A DNA stretch of 32,236 bases from an uncultured bacterium (GCA_947643595.1 CANRWP010000037.1:1-32236); one strand, 5' to 3'. Shown: positions 7,445 to 15,831, counted from the first letter of the stretch. A program made the numbers and translations. Notes: a model not told the origin generated them from the sequence alone.

Positions 7445-7960
7445 TTACTTTGCAAGCAGTCCTTTCAGTAATCGCAGTCCTCCTGCCAAAATACAGATAC
7501 CACCGCCCGCCCAGCCAAGGATAAACTCCATATCCTGAAGATTCAGATCATAGGCATTCATCACCAGCAGGACTCCCAGAAGCATCAGCAGCACGCCCTG
7601 TTTTTTCCGTTTTCGGGGCGGCGCACTGTCCTCCCCGCTTGCCAGACAGGGCGTCAGCGTCTCCGACTCCACACCCGTCTTTGTCTTGCAGGACGGAAGA
7701 AATTTCAGCCGGAAAATAAGTTCCATAACCACAATGACAACTGCCGCCGCCACCAGCGCGCTGAGTAAATGGTAAAACAGAATGTAAGCGGCGAGCCCCA
7801 GAGCGATCCCCGTTACGTACCGGAGAGAAAGCACCTGATACTGCATCTGGTTATCTGCATTCAGGTAATACAGGGTATTTTTTTTGTAATCATAATACCC
7901 ATATTTTTTGTTTCGCTCTCGAAACACATGTGGTTTAAGAAAATTTACATTTTCCAGCAT
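7445..7960 (-). CDS. Hypothetical membrane protein, first gene of the PTS operon
   Basis: Unrecognised protein of 171 residues. Seen: a polar N-terminal 50 residues rich in Tyr, Lys and Asn (KKYGYYDYKK), two adjacent hydrophobic helices, a charged loop with basic PRKRKK, then two more hydrophobic helices and a basic tail. This gives four likely membrane spans with both ends probably cytosolic. The ATG at 7960 is chosen because AAAGGAG lies 10 bp upstream; a longer frame from 8026 would run through the promoter. It ends 20 bp before EIIA and shares the promoter at 7998-8026, so it is probably cotranscribed with the PTS. Its role in uptake is unknown. Confidence 0.7.
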   Translation of the reverse strand: MLENVNFLKPHVFRERNKKYGYYDYKKNTLYYLNADNQMQYQVLSLRYVTGIALGLAAYILFYHLLSALVAAAVVIVVMELIFRLKFLPSCKTKTGVESETLTPCLASGEDSAPPRKRKKQGVLLMLLGVLLVMNAYDLNLQDMEFILGWAGGGICILAGGLRLLKGLLAK

Positions 7961-7997
7961 GAATTTGCGGCTCCTTTTGTGTATTTTGTATAATTGT

Positions 7998-8026
7998 ATT
8001 CTATAAAATCCAATTTTTAAAATCAA
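7998..8026 (-). promoter_or_regulatory. Promoter of the PTS operon
   Basis: Minus strand: TTGATT (8021-8026), 17-bp spacer, TAGAAT (7998-8003), about 38 bp before the first ATG. The region is AT-rich and lies just past the terminator of the neighbouring operon. No convincing catabolite-response palindrome was found near it. Confidence 0.55.
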
Positions 8027-8104
8027 TAACCGTTTCTGCGTTTGAGCAAAGTGGTCATTTTTATCTTTATGTCACAAAGTTTTTTCTTTCTATTTTTTTT
8101 GATT

Positions 8105-8138
8105 CAAAAAAATACCGGTAAAATCACATTACCGGTAT
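8105..8138 (-). terminator. Rho-independent terminator after the aldo/keto reductase gene
   Basis: A perfect 10-bp stem (8129-8138 with 8112-8121) around a 7-nt loop, followed on the minus strand by seven T residues (8106-8112). It lies 19 bp past the reductase stop and separates this operon from the PTS operon downstream. Confidence 0.88.
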
Positions 8139-8156
8139 CACAACAGAACAAACTTT

Positions 8157-9251
8157 TTAAATGAAATGCCGCACGATCGTGTGGTCTCTAACAAGCCTCA
8201 AAATCTTCTCCATCTCATCCGGGATCCGTATCTTCTCCGGACACATGGACAGACAGGGCATATCCGTACATTTCCGGCACAACTCAGCGCTGTCCCCGAT
8301 CCCCATATCCAGCTTGCGCAGCGCCCAATAGTCCTTGCCGAGAAAATAATAATTATACTGCCGGAAGACGGTATGGATCTCTGTCCCGCAGGGACATAGA
8401 CACCTCTGACAGCGATCGCAGGGAATCGGCCTGAACTTTTTTTCGAGAACGGTCAATACCTGCTCGAAATCGGGAACCGGAACATCAGCCGACATGGTAT
8501 CCTGCATAAACGCAGCCTTTGCCTGCTCCACAGAACCGATGCCGACCAGTGCACAGGACACCGGATAGGACAGCACAGCCTTTATCAGCATTTCCACCGG
8601 AAAAAATGCGGGCAGGATACCCGCCGCAAAAACCTTATTCACCAGAAATCCCTTCGCCTGAAAAAGGGGCTCTCCGGCGATTCTCTCCAGCATCCCCCTC
8701 TCCAACAGATTTCCGCTGCCCTGCAGCACATCCACCCGGGCATCTTTCGCTCCCCGCAGAAGAATATCGTAGTAGTGGGACGCCAGCCCTGCAAAACGAA
8801 TCCTTCCTTCTTTCTTCAGCTCGCAGAGAGCGTCCAGCGCTCCGCCCCTCCGGAAGATCTCCTCCTCATGTTCAGGATCAGCCTGATGGACAAAGTAGAT
8901 ATCCGGCACAGTTCCGAGATTTTCGCAGGATTCCAGAACTGCCGCATACATCTCATTCCCCTCAAAAAACCTGGCTTTATCGGAAATGACGATCTTTTCT
9001 CTGTCGATCCCCAACGCAAATTTCCCCAGCTTTATCTCAGCATCTCCGTATTCGGGAACGATAGCCGTATCGTACAGATTACACCCGAGTCGAAACGCAT
9101 TCTCCATGACAGATACCGCCTGTTTCTCGTTCAGATTAAAATATTCAGGCAGGACAGGCACGCTGCCCTGCAGGATCGGAATCGTGCCGAAGCCGACTTC
9201 CGAGACGATAAGCCCGGTATTCCCCAGTTTGCGGTAACGCATAGTGATCAC
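8157..9251 (-). CDS. Aldo/keto reductase with C-terminal iron-sulfur domain
   Basis: Predicted cytosolic NAD(P)H-type aldo/keto reductase joined to a ferredoxin-like domain, 364 residues from the GTG at 9251 or 361 from the ATG at 9242. Seen: MRYRKLGNTGLIVSEVGFGT, the catalytic set D61, Y68, K92 and H122 (numbered from GTG), then from about residue 276 a Cys cluster CDRCQRCLCPCG and later CRKCTDMPCLSMCP, enough for two iron-sulfur clusters. Such fusions are common in Clostridia and are probably electron-transferring oxidoreductases of unknown substrate. GTG at 9251 has the better-spaced GGGA site; ATG at 9242 matches the usual family start. The upstream LRR gene ends at 9252, so translation is likely coupled. 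Confidence 0.9.
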   Translation of the reverse strand: MITMRYRKLGNTGLIVSEVGFGTIPILQGSVPVLPEYFNLNEKQAVSVMENAFRLGCNLYDTAIVPEYGDAEIKLGKFALGIDREKIVISDKARFFEGNEMYAAVLESCENLGTVPDIYFVHQADPEHEEEIFRRGGALDALCELKKEGRIRFAGLASHYYDILLRGAKDARVDVLQGSGNLLERGMLERIAGEPLFQAKGFLVNKVFAAGILPAFFPVEMLIKAVLSYPVSCALVGIGSVEQAKAAFMQDTMSADVPVPDFEQVLTVLEKKFRPIPCDRCQRCLCPCGTEIHTVFRQYNYYFLGKDYWALRKLDMGIGDSAELCRKCTDMPCLSMCPEKIRIPDEMEKILRLVRDHTIVRHFI

Positions 9252-12200
9252 TCATTCCCTTTCTCCGATGCCGGCAAAAGCTCTCTCCTCCACCAGCACC
9301 CCCTCCGGTATGTCCGGCTTTTGCAGACTTCTGCAGAATGCGAAAGCCTCCTTCCCGATTCGTTTCAACGTGGAAGGCAGGTAAATCTTCCTCAGACTGT
9401 GACAGCGGAAGAACGCCCTGTCCGGTATCTCCGCGATCCCCTCCGGCAAAAAAACCTCCCGCAGCGCAGTACAGTTCTCAAAAGCCCTCGCCCCAATATC
9501 GCGAAGCTTCTCCCCGAACTCCACCCTCTCCAGAGTCCCGCAGCCGGAAAAGGCCCTGACTCCCACCGACTCCACGCGGTGCGCCTGCCTCACTGCCTTA
9601 AGCCATCTGCAGCCCGCAAAAGCATTTTTCCCGATGGATGTCACGCTGAGCGGCAGAGTGATCTCCGTCAAAAGATTTCCGTCCTGAAAAACATTGTCCC
9701 CTATCGCCTTGATACCTTCCGCCACCAGAAGTTCGGAAATATTACCGGTACATTCCACCAACACATCCTTTTCATCTGTCTTAAAACAGTTCAGGGAATC
9801 CGCCGCAGCCTGTTTTGCCAGCGCTGAGAACGCCGCGGGGAAGTCTCTCTCCCTGTCTGAGATTCCCTGAAATGTGACAGAAGAACCATCCGCGAAGAAC
9901 AGCTTCCTCAGATAGATACAGTTTCGGAAGGCGTACGCCTCCGCCTTCACCTGATCTGACAAAAACCGGATACTCTCGATACCCGTTCCCCCGGCAAACG
10001 CCCAGCCGCAGATCAGCCTGATATTCTCCGGAATGACCGCCTCTCCCACACAGCCCGATCCGTCCAAAAGCATATCGCCCACTGTTACCATAGGAGAAAA
10101 AACGCGTTGCTTTTCCATCCATGCCGTTCCGTGAAAAGCCCGAGCCCCGATATATTCAACGGTCTCCGGGATCGTGATCTCCTCCAGCATCAGGATATCC
10201 CTGAACACCTCCGCTTCGATCCTCCTGATCCCCTCCGGTATCCTGACGATCCTCCCAAGTCCTCTGTAACCGCAGAGTATTTCTTCCTTTTCCACCTCAA
10301 AACAGCTGAGCGCGCTCTGAAAAATCAACCGTACCGCCTCAGGGATCTCCTCCGACAAAATATCCCTGTAAACGCGCAGATTCCATGACTTCCCCAGTCG
10401 GGCCACTCGGCGCACGGCCGTACATCCGGAAAAAGCATACTCATAAAGCCTGACGCTGCCCATATCTCCCTCAATATCTATCGACTCGAGACGCCCGCAG
10501 TCCTCAAAAGCGTGAGGGCGCAGTATCGCACCCTCCCCCAGAACAATTCTCTCCAGAGCATCACAGTCCTGAAACGCGTATCTGCCGACTTCCTTCACCC
10601 GCCGAAGATCGAAAGCTTTCAGGCTCCCGCAGCCGCTGAAACAGTGCGGATCAATAAACTGCGCCTGCTCACAGACACACCGTTCCAGACGTGAACATCC
10701 CTCAAAAAGCCGTTGTTCCAGATCTTCCAGCCCTCTGAGCTCCACCTCCTCGAGGGACAGGCAGAAAGCAAAGGCAGCCTTGCCTGCCTTCGCCGTATGA
10801 ACACTCACCTTATGGAGAGAGATACACTTCTCAAAAGCCCTCTCCCCGATAACAAGCGAGGAGGAAGCACATATTTCCTCCAGTTTTCCGCAGCCCCAGA
10901 ACGCCCCTTTCCCGATACTGCAGAGTCCCTCCGGCAGGATCACCTTCGTGATCCCGCTGTTTCGGGCAAACGCAAACGGAGCGACAGCCGTAAGTCCTTC
11001 CGGCAGCCTGACCTCCCCGCCGCAGTTTCCGCCGGAAACCAGAATACTGCCCACAACGGCAAAAGGCCCTTTCTCCGTCAATCCTGCCGTGTCCTCAAAA
11101 GCTCTCTCTCCGACCTGGAAGAGCATCTTTGCCTCTCCCGCCGCAAAGCGGATACAGCCCAGAAAGGCTTCTCTGCCGATAAACTGCGTCTCCCCCAGAG
11201 AAATATCCTTGAGTTTCCTGCAGTTACAAAAAGCACGCTCCTTTATCATCTGCCAGGGTACAATATCCGAACCTGAGGTATCCCGCCTCTCAACTCTCTC
11301 CAGTTCGTTGCAGCCCGAAAAAACTTCCTCTTCCGCTACGGTCAGTCCCGCGGGCCATTCCACACGGCGCAGAGAAGCGCACCCCTTCAATGCCGCCGGA
11401 CCGATCCACTCCACGCTGTCCGGAAAGCAAACCTCCGTGATATCCCGGTTCCCGTAAAAGGCGCCGCCCGCCACGATCCTCGTCCGCGGCGGAAGATGGA
11501 CCTCCCCCCTCAGGTTCCTTCCATCCCAGAAAATTTCATCCGAAACTTTCCCGGCTTCCCCGCTCTCCAGAAAAGGCGTATCTTCCCACACGTTCCTCCC
11601 CACAGACCGCAGCGATTCTGGCACAGTTACCTGCCTTAAAGCCCTGCACCCATAGGCGAATTTATCGGGTATATGACATACCCCCTCCTCCAGCACCACC
11701 GTCCGCAGACGCAGACATCCCGAAAAAAGATCTGTTCCATACCATTCCCCGCCCCCGCTCATGCGGACCCTCTTCACGCCGCTCTGAGCAAACGCCAGGC
11801 GCTCCACACGGGCGAGTTCCGGTATCAGATGGACCTCCTTAAGCCCCCTGCACCTGTAGAAAGCCATCTCGCCGATAAACGCCAGACAATGCGGAAAGGA
11901 AATCTCCTCCAGAGACAGGCATCCGTAAAAAGCCTGTTCGCCAACAGATGTACAACATGTTCCGAGAACAACCTCCCTCAATTCGTGACAGTGCTTAAAG
12001 ACCTTATCCTCCACCAGAAACATCTCCTCCGGAAGTCTGGCGCGGAGCAGCTTTACACAGTTCTCGAAAGCCCCGGCCCCGATCCGCTTCAAATATTTTG
12101 GAAATTCTATGGTCTGCAAAAGCACACAGCCGCGAAAGGCCCCGGCTCCGATCTCCCGGAGCGACTCCGGCAGGATCACTCTGTCTATCGCCTCATTGCC

Positions 12201-13289
12201 GGCGAATGCCTCCTCCGCGATAGAAGTGACTCCGTCCGGGACCGCCACTCTGGATTCACTGCCCAGATATTTTAAGAGAATCGAACCGCTGAGCCGGAAA
12301 TTCCCGAGAATCTGCTTCCCAATCGTTCGGACAAGGAGCGGCATCTGTCTCCCGCCGGTCTCAGAAAATCCGGAAATTCCTTCGATCTTATAGGATATCC
12401 CATCCGGCATCACCACTTCTCTCAGGGAACTGCAGTTTTTGAAGGCGTTCTCATGTATCTCTATTTGATCTCCCTGAAACGACACTCTCTCCAGACTGAT
12501 GCAGTTGCGGAACGCGCGGCTCTCGATCTCCCTCAGAGACGCGGGAAGCCTGACCGAAATAATCCCCCTCTTGTCAAAAAAACTGCTCTTACCGATCTTT
12601 TCAACACCCTCCGGTATCTCCGCATGTTTTAAATTCGTCTGAAACTTCGCCAGGCACCTGCCATCCAACTCCATCATCCGCAAAATATCCACCGCCACCG
12701 CCCGGACCAGAGAGGGGATCTCCATACCGCCAGCCAACGCTTCCACCGCATTGGGGATCACAAAGAAACTCCCGTCGGAAAAAGAAAAATCCGTGATCCG
12801 AATACAGCCCGTAAATACATCGCAAATATCATCCTCCCTCAGCTTCACAGAAAGCTCCAGCTCCTTCAGCAGGACATCGTTGACAAACACCTGCTTCCCC
12901 AGACGCTCCACGCCGGGGATCCTCGCGCAGCCAAGACTGTCACAATAGAGAAATGCGCAGTCCCCCAGCTCCCTCACCGATGCGGGGAGGGATATCTCTC
13001 TCAGCTCATGACATCTGTGGAAAGCGTAACTGCCGATATGGGAAACCCCCTCCGGTATCCGCACCTCCTGCAGTCTCCGGCACCCCTTAAAGGCGCCGTC
13101 CAAAATCCTCAGAAGGCCGGGCGGTAAAATCACCTTTTTCAAAGAGACACAGCCCTTAAAAGCTCCCTCCCCTATCGTGTGGACATCCTCCGGCACTACG
13201 GCGGTCTCCTCCCTGCCCATATAAGACTTTAAGACGCCGTCCTCCACCTGATAATAATTTTGCAGTTTATTCTTATTACCCGCCGACAT
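9252..13289 (-). CDS. Very large leucine-rich-repeat (BspA-type, LRR_5) protein
   Basis: A 1345-residue protein built almost entirely of BspA-type leucine-rich repeats (pattern C.SL..V.LP..v..IG..AF..C). No signal peptide, no membrane helix and no sorting signal is seen; it begins MSAGNKNKLQNYYQ, so it is probably cytosolic, unlike the surface BspA proteins. A second level of repeat is visible: a module opening with a short hydrophobic-glycine strand pair then V.IPEGV..I...AF recurs at about residues 16, 211, 333, 585, 748, 1000, 1068 and 1170. Several are preceded by short non-LRR, probably helical segments. The stretch opens with a GGGGG site. It lies between dus and the reductase gene, with 22 bp to the first and overlap with the second. 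Function unknown; a binding scaffold is the plain reading. Confidence 0.9.
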   Translation of the reverse strand: MSAGNKNKLQNYYQVEDGVLKSYMGREETAVVPEDVHTIGEGAFKGCVSLKKVILPPGLLRILDGAFKGCRRLQEVRIPEGVSHIGSYAFHRCHELREISLPASVRELGDCAFLYCDSLGCARIPGVERLGKQVFVNDVLLKELELSVKLREDDICDVFTGCIRITDFSFSDGSFFVIPNAVEALAGGMEIPSLVRAVAVDILRMMELDGRCLAKFQTNLKHAEIPEGVEKIGKSSFFDKRGIISVRLPASLREIESRAFRNCISLERVSFQGDQIEIHENAFKNCSSLREVVMPDGISYKIEGISGFSETGGRQMPLLVRTIGKQILGNFRLSGSILLKYLGSESRVAVPDGVTSIAEEAFAGNEAIDRVILPESLREIGAGAFRGCVLLQTIEFPKYLKRIGAGAFENCVKLLRARLPEEMFLVEDKVFKHCHELREVVLGTCCTSVGEQAFYGCLSLEEISFPHCLAFIGEMAFYRCRGLKEVHLIPELARVERLAFAQSGVKRVRMSGGGEWYGTDLFSGCLRLRTVVLEEGVCHIPDKFAYGCRALRQVTVPESLRSVGRNVWEDTPFLESGEAGKVSDEIFWDGRNLRGEVHLPPRTRIVAGGAFYGNRDITEVCFPDSVEWIGPAALKGCASLRRVEWPAGLTVAEEEVFSGCNELERVERRDTSGSDIVPWQMIKERAFCNCRKLKDISLGETQFIGREAFLGCIRFAAGEAKMLFQVGERAFEDTAGLTEKGPFAVVGSILVSGGNCGGEVRLPEGLTAVAPFAFARNSGITKVILPEGLCSIGKGAFWGCGKLEEICASSSLVIGERAFEKCISLHKVSVHTAKAGKAAFAFCLSLEEVELRGLEDLEQRLFEGCSRLERCVCEQAQFIDPHCFSGCGSLKAFDLRRVKEVGRYAFQDCDALERIVLGEGAILRPHAFEDCGRLESIDIEGDMGSVRLYEYAFSGCTAVRRVARLGKSWNLRVYRDILSEEIPEAVRLIFQSALSCFEVEKEEILCGYRGLGRIVRIPEGIRRIEAEVFRDILMLEEITIPETVEYIGARAFHGTAWMEKQRVFSPMVTVGDMLLDGSGCVGEAVIPENIRLICGWAFAGGTGIESIRFLSDQVKAEAYAFRNCIYLRKLFFADGSSVTFQGISDRERDFPAAFSALAKQAAADSLNCFKTDEKDVLVECTGNISELLVAEGIKAIGDNVFQDGNLLTEITLPLSVTSIGKNAFAGCRWLKAVRQAHRVESVGVRAFSGCGTLERVEFGEKLRDIGARAFENCTALREVFLPEGIAEIPDRAFFRCHSLRKIYLPSTLKRIGKEAFAFCRSLQKPDIPEGVLVEERAFAGIGERE

Positions 13290-13311
13290 GAAATGACCCC
13301 CGTCCCGATAC

Positions 13312-14253
13312 TTACGAAAAAATCTGCAGGATAACTTCTCTCAGCTCCTCCAGAGAGCCGCTCCTGTACAACTGTTCCTTATACTTTTTAGTGCCCTTCC
13401 GCCTCTTCATCCCGTAGGACGCCAGCTTGCGGATATAGATAATCGTGTATGTCTCATCATAATGAGCTGCAGTCAGTTCCATCTGTTCCAAAATGAGCTG
13501 CAGCGCGGATTTCGTCACAGGGCATCCCGTCAGCTCGCTGAAAATAAAAGGATTTTCCAGCGCATAGCGGGCGATCATCACTCCGTCCGCCCCGGTCCTC
13601 TCCATCATGACGTCCGCAGCCTCCGCGGAAAAAATACCCCCGTTGGCGATGACAGGTATGGACACAGCAGCCTTCGCCTGCGCGATCTCCTCATAGCAGC
13701 ACTCTCCGTCATACATCATACTGCGGCTCCGCCCATGGACAGTAATCATATCCGCCCCCGCATCCTCGCACACGCGGGCAAATTCCGCGGCAAACATTTT
13801 CTCCCTCTGAATTCCCGTCCGGCATTTCACAGTGACAACCTTCCCGCTCTTTTTGCATCCCCTGATGATCTCCGCTGCCCGTCGTCCGTCCAACATCAGG
13901 GCGCTGCCCTCGCCGCTCTTAAAGACATTCGGCACGGGACATCCCATATTGATATCGATGATGTCAAACTCCCGCAAAAGTTCCGAGCACGCCATCCTCT
14001 CCATCACCGCCGGAACACCGCCCAGAAGCTGAACAGCCTTGAGCGGCTCTCTCTCCGTCGTAAAGAGCAGGCGTCTGGTCGCTCTGTCCTGATATTTTAA
14101 AGCATTGGCGCTGGACATCTCCGTAAAACACAGCCCCGCCCCCAGCTCATATGCCATCACCCGAAACGGATAACAGGTATACCCGGCGAGCGGAGCCATA
14201 AGAACGTTGGAGGGAAGCGTGACGCCTCCCAGACACAGTGTTTTAATCTCCAT
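13312..14253 (-). CDS. dus: tRNA-dihydrouridine synthase
   Basis: A flavin-dependent enzyme reducing uridines in tRNA D loops, 313 residues from the ATG at 14253. Seen: the start LGGVTLPSNVLMAPLAGYT with the FMN-binding MAPLAG, catalytic C105 in NMGCPVPNVFKSGEGSAL, VTVKCRTG, ITVHGRSR, PVIANGGI and a GADGVMIAR phosphate-binding end, in the order normal for Dus. The frame is open to 14313 but that start would overlap the upstream gene; the ATG at 14253 begins the conserved core, though its ribosome site (AGGAAAG) is a little far. The bacterial Dus subfamily (DusA, B or C) cannot be set by eye, but the short form resembles DusB. It shares the operon with MGMT and the LRR gene. Confidence 0.92.
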   Translation of the reverse strand: MEIKTLCLGGVTLPSNVLMAPLAGYTCYPFRVMAYELGAGLCFTEMSSANALKYQDRATRRLLFTTEREPLKAVQLLGGVPAVMERMACSELLREFDIIDINMGCPVPNVFKSGEGSALMLDGRRAAEIIRGCKKSGKVVTVKCRTGIQREKMFAAEFARVCEDAGADMITVHGRSRSMMYDGECCYEEIAQAKAAVSIPVIANGGIFSAEAADVMMERTGADGVMIARYALENPFIFSELTGCPVTKSALQLILEQMELTAAHYDETYTIIYIRKLASYGMKRRKGTKKYKEQLYRSGSLEELREVILQIFS

Positions 14254-14294
14254 AATGCTGCACTCTTTCCTGACAAAATACCATATACTGTACG

Positions 14295-14603
14295 CTAACA
14301 ATCCCAACGGCACTTTCGCATATCCACATGCGTATCGTCCTTAAACTTCACATCTTCCTTCAACAGAAGATCTTTCTGGTCATAGAAATGCGGCGCCAGC
14401 CTCCCCGAATGATCCACCACCCGGTGGCAGGGGTATTCCCCGTAATACTCCGCCATACTCAGAACCTTCCCCACAAGCCTTGCGTTGCGGTCTCTGCCGA
14501 TCAGCTTTGCGATCTGCCCGTAGGAGGCAACTTTTCCCTCCGGTATCTCCTCCACCACCGAAAGGATCCCATAAATCAGCTCTTCTGTAAGGACTGCTGC
14601 CAT
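14295..14603 (-). CDS. MGMT-family (alkyltransferase-type) protein, DNA-binding domain only
   Basis: A 102-residue protein equal to the C-terminal domain of methylated-DNA-cysteine methyltransferase. Seen: the helix-turn-helix segment EGKVASYGQIAKLIG, the arginine-finger area RNARLVGKVL, and PCHRVV with the acceptor C59. The catalytic cysteine is retained, which separates it from alkyltransferase-like (ATL) proteins with tryptophan. The N-terminal domain of Ogt/Ada is absent, which is normal for this short group. AGGAGAGGG lies before the ATG. The gene heads the operon MGMT-dus-LRR-reductase; the dus frame overlaps its end only if the longer dus start is used. Whether it repairs O6-alkylguanine or only flags lesions is open. 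Confidence 0.88.
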   Translation of the reverse strand: MAAVLTEELIYGILSVVEEIPEGKVASYGQIAKLIGRDRNARLVGKVLSMAEYYGEYPCHRVVDHSGRLAPHFYDQKDLLLKEDVKFKDDTHVDMRKCRWDC

Positions 14604-15024
14604 ATCTTCATCCCTCTCCTGAATTTCCTTGTACTTAGTTTGCCATATTTAATTTATGATTGCAAGTTTGACTATTCATGATCATAAAAGTTACTGCGGG
14701 CCACATGATTCCATAATCTGTCAAGAGATGACCGCAAAATATATTAAAACAATTTCAGGATTTCCGCTTGCTGCCGTTTCATCCGTATTCCGAAGATGAT
14801 ATTCGGGATGGGACACGCGGGAATACTCCTCACACCGTACCCGCATCGCATGGGTAGAACCGGGAAACTCAAAAAGAAGTTTTTCTATTCGATCCGCCCT
14901 GAACTGTCTCCATGAGTCAGGCAGTCTATTCGGGCGGCGGGAGACACACTCTGTCTTCACCTTTGAAATTGTGAAAGAACCAGAATACAATTTAAGCACA
15001 ACAACAGAAAAGGAGGCGGCCTGA
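14604..15024. other. Intergenic region without a recognisable gene
   Basis: No convincing gene is seen. A minus-strand open frame of 92 codons (14721-14999) and a plus-strand frame running into 15024 are both open. The plus frame ends TTTEKEAA, with its TGA (15022-15024) directly before the ATG of the recombinase fragment, an arrangement typical of coupled genes. This suggests that decayed mobile-element DNA continues here, but no protein family was recognised in either frame. Confidence 0.35.
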
Positions 15025-15108
15025 ATGGGTATTTTAAGAACAGCCCTCTACTGCTGCCTGTCAAAGGACGATATGGCGCAGGGAGACAGCGAGAACATTA
15101 AAACGTAA
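15025..15108 (+). pseudogene. 5' fragment of a serine recombinase gene
   Basis: Twenty-seven codons then TAA, behind a strong AAAGGAGG. The peptide TALYCCLSKDDMAQGDSENI matches the N-terminal start of large serine recombinases of the Tn4451/TnpX type, which read TALYCRLSKDD..GDS.SI. The catalytic serine (LS) is kept but the invariant Arg before it is Cys. The normal protein has over 500 residues; nothing further is found downstream, so this is a relic of a transposon or conjugative element. Confidence 0.75.
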
Positions 15109-15123
15109 GAGAACATTTGTCAA

Positions 15124-15154
15124 GGGAGATTTCACCATGAAGATGAAATCCCCC
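15124..15154 (-). other. Hairpin 3' of the ankyrin gene, without U-tract
   Basis: On the minus strand the stem (15144-15154 with 15124-15134) is 11 bp with one G-U pair; on the plus strand that position is an A-C mismatch. It starts 25 bp after the ankyrin gene stop. It lacks a T-run, so it is not a standard terminator; it may still act as an RNA 3' end, or be an element end. Confidence 0.4.
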
Positions 15155-15178
15155 CATTAGGGAATCAGTGCGCCTTTT

Positions 15179-15831
15179 TTAATAGGCGCGTAGAGTAGGT
15201 TCCAGCTCCCGGCCCTCCTCCAGGTTGCGCAGGATCACCGAGACGTGGGACAGCCCCTCCTCATTAGGCGGCTTAAAGTCGTGGATGTCCGCCCCGTGCT
15301 TGAGCAGCTCATCCAGCACCGCCTTGAGCATCTCCCGCAGCTGACAGTTTCTGGTTTTGGTCTGCTCAACGTAGTAGCTGGGATAGGAATCGCGGGCGAA
15401 CTCGTCATACTGCTCCAGTGCGTGCTGCCAGGCCATGAGGCCATAGGAGGTTTTCTGGTTGGGGTTCATCCCCATATCCAGCAGGCGGCGCAGGAGCAGG
15501 AAACAGCCCCTTGTCCGATCCTTGTGCGCCTGAGACACATGATCCCCCGCCCGCATAAAGCACTGGCCAATGGCGTCGTACCAGATGGGGGCGGAGAAAT
15601 TGATGCCATAGGGGTTAACGGCATCTGCGAAATTCACGTCCGCCCCCCGGTCCAGCAGCAGGTGGGCCACCTCCAAGTTGTCGCTCTTGATGGCCACCGT
15701 CAGGGGGGACTACCATCGTCCTTCTTGGGTGGTGCTTTGGCAAGACAAGAGATTAGGTCGGGCTTCTTATCCAGAATGGCGGCGACCTCCTCCAGATTGC
15801 CCCGTCGGATCATGGTAAACAGCTTTTTCAT
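15179..15831 (-). pseudogene. Ankyrin-repeat protein gene, frameshifted
   Basis: Two frames make one protein of about 217 residues. The first starts at the ATG 15829-15831 behind GGAGGAG, encodes MKKLFTMIRRGNLEEVAAIL and runs to KKDDGSPP, then stops at TGA. The second reads LTVAIKSDNLEVAHLLLDRG onward to 15179 and shows the ankyrin pattern (SDNLEVAHLLLDRGADVN, then a second repeat with LLKHGADIHDF). They join if the six-C run (plus-strand G run 15703-15708) had seven C, restoring SPPLTVAIKS. The break is therefore a one-base deletion in a homopolymer: a true pseudogene, phase variation or a sequencing slip. The gene is notably GC-rich compared with its neighbours, suggesting transfer. Function unknown. 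Confidence 0.8.

Noticed and set aside
7961-8100. Catabolite-response (cre) site in the PTS promoter region
   Set aside because: The nearest candidate (around the AAACGGTT segment) has too many mismatches to the consensus.
8775-9827. Plus-strand open frame of 350 codons opposite the reductase and LRR genes
   Set aside because: It crosses two well-supported minus-strand genes, is low in complexity (Pro/Arg/Ser-rich) and has no matching start signal.
14721-14999. Minus-strand open frame of 92 codons
   Set aside because: It has no ribosome site, no recognisable family and lies opposite the plus-strand frame that leads into the recombinase fragment. It was kept only as part of the intergenic entry.
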